This document shows, in pieces, positions 58,443-62,667 of a stretch of DNA of 62,667 bases; within the stretch, counting starts at the first letter, position 1; every line of letters starts with the position of its first letter. The position numbers and the translations under genes are program-made. Origin of the DNA: Clostridiales bacterium. GTDB lineage: Bacteria; Bacillota; Clostridia; Oscillospirales; Oscillospiraceae. The stretch covers positions 1-62,667 of the forward strand of contig JAHAEW010000009.1 of the NCBI GenBank assembly GCA_018374635.1, given 5' to 3'. The notes below the pieces were generated by a model. It did no database searches. It saw only the letters and a list, made by a program, of their open reading frames with translations, and was not told where the DNA came from.

Positions 58443-58495
58443 GAAAAAAAGATGGCTGACAGCCATAAAAAGTGCGGACTTGAAAGTTATGGTTC

Positions 58496-58541
58496 AATTT
58501 TATACTTACAATTCTAAATTTGCAAGTATAAAAATACTTAG
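58496..58541. repeat. TTATACTT/AAGTATAA repeats before the gerA operon
   Basis: Three copies of the half-site TATACTT or its complement lie within 46 bases (inverted, then inverted again, around 58501, 58526 and 58536). They sit in the 330-base AT-rich gap between hydC and gerAA and could be operators. The gap shows no RNA or coding gene. Confidence 0.5.
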
Positions 58542-58678
58542 GACAGTATATATGGAGAAACCGACAAAAGAGCAAGCACAAACATGGATGATATGACGAA
58601 GCACTGCGGTATAAAAAGGGAAATGCATGGGGAGAATGAAGTCTATCAATGGCCGGACGATATGGGGGAGGGAGTACC

Positions 58679-60196
58679 ATGTGGGACAAAAAGAAACGGG
58701 AAGAGGCCGTCCCGCCTCATCCGAGGAAGGAACCGAGGCTGGAGGGCGCGCTTACCCTGAAACGGATTCGGGAAGTCTTTCGGGACTGTGCCGATTTTTC
58801 GGTGCGGGAGGTAGAGCGGCCGGGGGACAGCGGAGAAAAGCTGGTGCTCTGTTCCATTATGGGAATGGTAAAGCTGGAGCGGGTCAGCGACTATATCCTG
58901 CGCCCTTTGGCCCAGGATGACGGGCTTCGGCAGCTGGATAACCGGGCGGCCTACCGCAGGATGGCGGAGGGAGCCCTTTACAATCTGCTGGTCACCGAGC
59001 GGACTACGGTGGACCAGGTGGCTTATGACCTGATAAGCGGATGGTGCGTTCTGTTCTGTCCGGGGGAGGAGACCGCTCTCTCGCTGTTCGTGGCCACCGA
59101 GGACAAGCGCGCTGTGAGCCCGCCGGTCAACGAGACGGTGCTCAAAGGCGCCCGGGACGGTTTTGTGGAGAGCCTGCGCACCAACACGAGCCTGGTGCGC
59201 CGCCACATCAAGGCGCCCGAGCTCAAGATCCGGGAGCAGATCGTGGGACGCCAGTCGCTGACCAGTGTGGACATCCTTTGGCTGGACGGGATCGCCGACC
59301 CGGAGACCGTGGCGGAAGTGGAGCGGCGGATGGCCGGGATTGACATAGACGCCGTGCTCTCCTCGGGGAATCTGGAGGAGTATCTGGTGGATGACATCGC
59401 CACGGCCTTCCCGCTGATCCAGTATACCGAGCGCCCGGACCGGTTTTGCGGCGGCCTGGCCGAAGGCCGGGTGGGAGTGCTGGTGGACGGCCTGCCCTTT
59501 GGATACCTGGCCCCTGGAACCGTGAGCAGCTTTCTGCGGGCGGGACAGGATAAATCCAATAACTGGATGCTCGCCACGGTGCTGACCCTGCTGCGCTATC
59601 TCTGTGTGCTGGTCACGCTGCTTCTGCCCGCGCTCTATATCGCCATGGCCACCTTCCACCAGGAGATGATCCCCACGCGCCTGGCCCTGTCCATGATCGC
59701 GGCCAAACAGGATGTACCCTTTCAGACGGTATTTGAGGTGCTTATCATGCTCGTTGCCTTTGAGATTTTGCAGGAAGCGGGACTCCGGCTCCCGCAATCC
59801 ATCGGGCAGACGGTCTCCATCATCGGCGGCCTGGTCGTAGGTCAGGCGGCGGTAGAGGCTAAAATCGTCTCGCCGGCCGTCCTGATCGCGGTGGCCATCG
59901 CGGGGATCGCCGGCTATACCATGCCCAGCCAGGAGGTGGCGGGCGCGCTGCGGATCTGGCGCTTCCTGTTGGCGGTCCTGGCCAGTGCCGCGGGACTCTT
60001 CGGTGTGGTGGGCGGCGCTGCGCTGCTGGTCTATCATTTGGCCAAAGTGGAGAGTTTCGGCGTGCCCTATCTGGCGCCCTTTGCCGGAGGAGCCGGTCTG
60101 GGCGGAACGGCGCGGGCGGTGATCCGCGCTCCGCTGCCCTGGCAGAAGCTGCGGGAGCGGATACTGAAAACCCCGAACAGGAGAAAACAGGGATGA
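58679..60196 (+). CDS. gerAA: spore germination protein GerAA family
   Basis: A 505-residue protein. The soluble N-terminal part (about 1-275) contains GARDGFVESLRTNTSLVRRHIKAPELKIREQIVGRQSLTSVDILWLDGIAD and VGVLVDGLPFGYLAPGTVSSFLRA. Four to six helices follow (RYLCVLVTLLLPALYIAMATFHQEMIPT at the start). GerAA is the A subunit of nutrient-sensing germinant receptors in the spore inner membrane. GGGAGGG precedes the ATG at 58679; ten codons upstream are open. It overlaps the next gene by 4 bases. Confidence 0.94.
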   Translation: MWDKKKREEAVPPHPRKEPRLEGALTLKRIREVFRDCADFSVREVERPGDSGEKLVLCSIMGMVKLERVSDYILRPLAQDDGLRQLDNRAAYRRMAEGALYNLLVTERTTVDQVAYDLISGWCVLFCPGEETALSLFVATEDKRAVSPPVNETVLKGARDGFVESLRTNTSLVRRHIKAPELKIREQIVGRQSLTSVDILWLDGIADPETVAEVERRMAGIDIDAVLSSGNLEEYLVDDIATAFPLIQYTERPDRFCGGLAEGRVGVLVDGLPFGYLAPGTVSSFLRAGQDKSNNWMLATVLTLLRYLCVLVTLLLPALYIAMATFHQEMIPTRLALSMIAAKQDVPFQTVFEVLIMLVAFEILQEAGLRLPQSIGQTVSIIGGLVVGQAAVEAKIVSPAVLIAVAIAGIAGYTMPSQEVAGALRIWRFLLAVLASAAGLFGVVGGAALLVYHLAKVESFGVPYLAPFAGGAGLGGTARAVIRAPLPWQKLRERILKTPNRRKQG

Positions 60197-61359
60197 GACA
60201 GATGAAGCGAGTCCGGTGCCTGGCGGCCGGTACGGCGCTGCTGGTCGGATTGAGCGGATGCAAGGAGACCTTTGATTTTCTGCCCTACTCCAGGGAACTG
60301 GAAAATATGGCCCTGATGCGGACCATGGGAGTGGATGCCGGAGAAGGGCAGAAGGTCTCAGTGACGGTATCCAGCGGCGAACAGAGTAAGGGCAGCGGGG
60401 AGGGCAGCAGCGGCACGGTGGCCCTGCAGAAAGAAGCGGAGACCATCAGCGGAGCCTGCCTGTCCATGCAGGGGAAAGGGGTGTCCTATGTCTTTTACGG
60501 GCATGTGGGCCAGCTGCTGCTGGGAGAGGAGCTGGCCAGGGAGGGCGTGGAGGCCTCTCTGGACTATGTGCTGCGGGATATTGAAATGCGCTTGCAGACC
60601 AATGTCTATCTGGTGCGGGGCGCCCGGGCGGGAGAGGCCATCCAGGCGGCGGCCGAGACCGGGTCGGCCACCCGGCGTCTGGAGGCCATGGAAAATGACG
60701 CGGGCCTCTTATCGCATTCCATGCCCCGCAGTGTGGAGGATGCGCTTCAGGACCTGGAGGAGACGGGATGTACCTTTCTGCCCTCCCTCCGTCTGGAGGG
60801 AGAGGAGCGGACCATGGCGGCCGACGGCTATGGACTTATTAAATACGGCCGGCTGGTAGACTGGGTGGACGGCGAGGGAGCAAAAGGCGTCAACCTTCTT
60901 ATGGGGAAAGTGGACGCCGATGTGCTGGAACTGGACCTGCCTGAGATGGGAAAGGTGGCTCTGCGCATTGTGGGGGCCAAGAGCCGGGTAGAGCCGGTGG
61001 TGAAAAATGGAAGAGTGACCGGGCTGGCGGTGACCTGTCGGGTGGACGCAAACCTGGCAGAGGGAGCCGGAGAAGTAAACCTGGCCCGGGAAGAGATCCG
61101 CAGGCAGTTGGAGGAGGGGCTGGAACAGCGCAGCCGCAGCCGGCTGGAAAAGGCGCTGGAATACTGCCGTCGCTGGGATGCGGATTTCTTCCGGTTGGAA
61201 AACCGAGCGGGGCGGTCGGCGCCCTGGCAGAAAGAGACGCTGAAAAACGAGTGGGAGCCGTCCATGCCGGTGGAAGTTCGGGTGGAAGGGACCCTGCGCC
61301 GCGGATATGATGTGGGAAACGAGTTTACGATGAGGGGGACTACCAATGAAGACCGATAA
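60193..61359 (+). CDS. gerAC: spore germination lipoprotein GerAC family
   Basis: A 388-residue lipoprotein with a signal peptide and LSGC lipobox (Cys about 23). The Ger(x)C family pattern is seen in LENMALMRTMGVDAGEGQKVSV near the start and LARAIIQRQLEEGLEQ-type helix with ADFFRLENRAGR near the end. It is the C subunit that helps display the receptor. The ATG overlaps the gerAA stop, and its end overlaps gerAB by 14 bases, so the three are coupled. Confidence 0.92.
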   Translation: MRQMKRVRCLAAGTALLVGLSGCKETFDFLPYSRELENMALMRTMGVDAGEGQKVSVTVSSGEQSKGSGEGSSGTVALQKEAETISGACLSMQGKGVSYVFYGHVGQLLLGEELAREGVEASLDYVLRDIEMRLQTNVYLVRGARAGEAIQAAAETGSATRRLEAMENDAGLLSHSMPRSVEDALQDLEETGCTFLPSLRLEGEERTMAADGYGLIKYGRLVDWVDGEGAKGVNLLMGKVDADVLELDLPEMGKVALRIVGAKSRVEPVVKNGRVTGLAVTCRVDANLAEGAGEVNLAREEIRRQLEEGLEQRSRSRLEKALEYCRRWDADFFRLENRAGRSAPWQKETLKNEWEPSMPVEVRVEGTLRRGYDVGNEFTMRGTTNEDR

Positions 61360-62440
61360 TATTTCCATGCAGCAGATATTGTCGCTGCTCAGCGCGGCGC
61401 TTCTCTCTCCTCTGATCCTGCTTCTGCCGGGCGAGACCGTGGTGGCGGGCGGACGGGCGGGGTGGCTCTCCGCCCTGGCGGCGCTGCCCGTGACCCTTTT
61501 GGCCGGATGGGCCTTCCGCAAGCTGCTGGAAGGCGCACCGGAGGAGACGGGACTGGCCGGCGGGCTGGAACTGGCCTTTGGCCGGTGGGGCGGCCGGCTG
61601 GTTACGCTGGCCTATCTGGTGTGGGGGCTGCTGCTGCTGGGATGGAACGCCCGCTGGTGCGCGTTTCGCTTTCTGGCCACTACGTACCGCAATACGCCGC
61701 TGAAGCTGTTTTTTTTCATCCTGCTGGGGGTGACGGTGTGGATCGGACGGGGAAAATGGGCTGCCTTCCTGCGGGCCACGGAGGTGTTTGCGCTGGCCCT
61801 CGGCACCGCGCTTGTACTGGCCTTGGGCTTGGGGGCGCTCAAAACAGAATGGGGAAACGTTGCCCCTATTTGGATCGAAGACCTGCCTGGAGCCATATGG
61901 GGAGCGCTTCCGGTACTTGGGCTGCTGGGATATGGCGTATATGCCGCCTTTTTGGGCGGGCATATGACCAGAAGACCGGAAAATGGGAGACAGCTTACAC
62001 GCTGGATCTGGGGGGCGGGCATTCTGCTGGCAGTGTTTCAACTGGTCTGTATTGCGACCTTTGGGCCGGGCCTGATCGAAAGAATGGATATCCCCTTTTT
62101 TATGATGGTAAAGGATGTGCGGGTGCCCGGAGCGTTTGAACGGGTGGAGTCCCTGGTGATGGCGCTGTGGGTACTGGCTGACCTTGCGCTGCTGGGCATG
62201 CTGTTTTTTGGCTGCCGGAGCGTGCTGGAACATTGGAACGGTGGAACATACCGGGAGTGGATGCCCTGGACGATTGCCGGAGCGGCAATGGCGGCCGGGC
62301 TGTGGACAGTGCCCGATGCTTTTCGGTTAAACTGGCTGATGGAGAAGGCTGTCACAGTGGGAAACATCTGTGTGGGGATTTTGATCCCTGTAATTGGAGC
62401 GATCATTCTGTATGTAAGAGAAAGAAGAAGGACGGAATAA
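61346..62440 (+). CDS. gerAB: spore germination permease GerAB family
   Basis: A 364-residue integral membrane protein with about ten helices, related to amino acid permeases (APC superfamily). It starts MKTDNISMQQILSLLSAALLSP, and GELGLGALKTEWGNVAPIW-like and GYGVYAAFLGGHM stretches are typical. GerAB is the B subunit, the likely germinant-binding part of the receptor. Gene order here is A-C-B rather than A-B-C. No transcription terminator is obvious before the tandem promoters that follow. Confidence 0.92.
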   Translation: MKTDNISMQQILSLLSAALLSPLILLLPGETVVAGGRAGWLSALAALPVTLLAGWAFRKLLEGAPEETGLAGGLELAFGRWGGRLVTLAYLVWGLLLLGWNARWCAFRFLATTYRNTPLKLFFFILLGVTVWIGRGKWAAFLRATEVFALALGTALVLALGLGALKTEWGNVAPIWIEDLPGAIWGALPVLGLLGYGVYAAFLGGHMTRRPENGRQLTRWIWGAGILLAVFQLVCIATFGPGLIERMDIPFFMMVKDVRVPGAFERVESLVMALWVLADLALLGMLFFGCRSVLEHWNGGTYREWMPWTIAGAAMAAGLWTVPDAFRLNWLMEKAVTVGNICVGILIPVIGAIILYVRERRRTE

Positions 62441-62503
62441 CATCACAGAAATGGCAGCAGCGCACAGCAAACAATAAAGATAAAAGAAAAGTGAAAAAAG
62501 GAG

Positions 62504-62532
62504 TTGACAAAAGAGGGCTGGGGTGGTATTCT
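62504..62532 (+). promoter_or_regulatory. promoter P1 upstream of a probable rRNA operon
   Basis: Consensus TTGACA (62504-62509), 17-base spacer, TATTCT (62527-62532). It is followed by a leader with a GCGCCTCACGAGAGGGC segment and GC-rich hairpin potential. Confidence 0.75.
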
Positions 62533-62630
62533 ATCTGAGCGCCTCACGAGAGGGCACTGAAACAGGTCGAAAAGTGAAAAGAAACCGAGCGGAAGCTGGA
62601 CGGACTTGGAGCGGGGCCTGAAAAAAGTGC

Positions 62631-62659
62631 TTGACAAAGTGAGGGCTGCGTGATAAAAT
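62631..62659 (+). promoter_or_regulatory. promoter P2 upstream of a probable rRNA operon
   Basis: Consensus TTGACA (62631-62636), 17-base spacer, TAAAAT (62654-62659). P1 and P2 share TTGACAAA and a similar GAGGGCTG spacer, as if duplicated. The transcribed gene starts beyond the window edge. Confidence 0.75.
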
Positions 62660-62667
62660 GAACAAGT

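Overview
The window reads as GC-rich chromosome of an anaerobic, spore-forming Clostridia, most likely Oscillospiraceae (Flavonifractor/Pseudoflavonifractor/Intestinimonas type). The evidence is a GerA-type spore germination operon, a Spo0A-like regulator, an [FeFe]-hydrogenase, a thiolase, a T-box before hisS, and the noc-parA-parB-rsmG synteny with parS sites typical of the Firmicutes origin region. The species assignment is inference. No tRNA or rRNA gene, CRISPR array, prophage or intact insertion sequence was seen. The last 170 bases carry two tandem strong promoters that look like the front of an rRNA operon lying beyond the window.

Layout. 1-720: small ribbon-helix-helix and hypothetical genes with divergent promoters. 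720-15555 (minus strand): aspS, hisS with T-box, a membrane-anchored protein, mgsA, a MinD-like ATPase, rsmG, a small membrane protein, mscL, serS, a coiled-coil membrane protein, parB, parA, two parS sites, noc, yitT and an SLH/GH18 protein. 15855-21532 (plus): xpt followed by a complete BMP-type nucleoside ABC importer. 21533-22676: an unusual repeat-bearing spacer and tadA. 22677-30789: mntP, then yqeC, yqeB, a domain-swapped XdhC, a glutaredoxin-like protein, mocA, a dihydropyrimidinase, a threonine-synthase-like protein and an unassigned PLP enzyme. 31078-36555 (minus): thiolase, a GntR/ABC operon, and a YczE-like protein. 36985-52922 (plus): HD protein, glmU with a degenerate N-terminal half, prs, pth, a membrane TPR-like protein, a vanW-dltA-dltC trio, mfd, a PrsA-like foldase, a Spo0A-like regulator and a P-type Ca2+ ATPase. 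52998-53794: a stretch of consecutive hairpins, then an XRE regulator divergent from a small gene. 53892-58348 (minus): a CofE-like protein and the hydABC hydrogenase genes. 58679-62440 (plus): the gerAA-gerAC-gerAB operon.

How it fits together. The left third is chromosome housekeeping and segregation. The middle looks like a purine/pyrimidine salvage and breakdown district. Salvage enzyme and nucleoside importer lie next to accessory genes for a selenium-dependent molybdenum hydroxylase and a cyclic-amidohydrolase, recalling the E. coli ygeW-ssnA region; the hydroxylase itself is not in the window. The right part is the conserved glmU-prs-pth-mfd-prsA neighbourhood, interrupted by a vanW-dltA-dltC cassette, followed by hydrogen metabolism and spore germination.

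The best candidates for something new are the nucleobase-catabolism district with its permuted XdhC and unassigned PLP enzyme, the vanW-dltA-dltC cassette without dltB/dltD, the GlmU without a recognisable uridylyltransferase active site, parS placed inside the noc terminator, the four-copy palindromic repeat at 21660-21805, and the hairpin-dense segment at 52998-53203.
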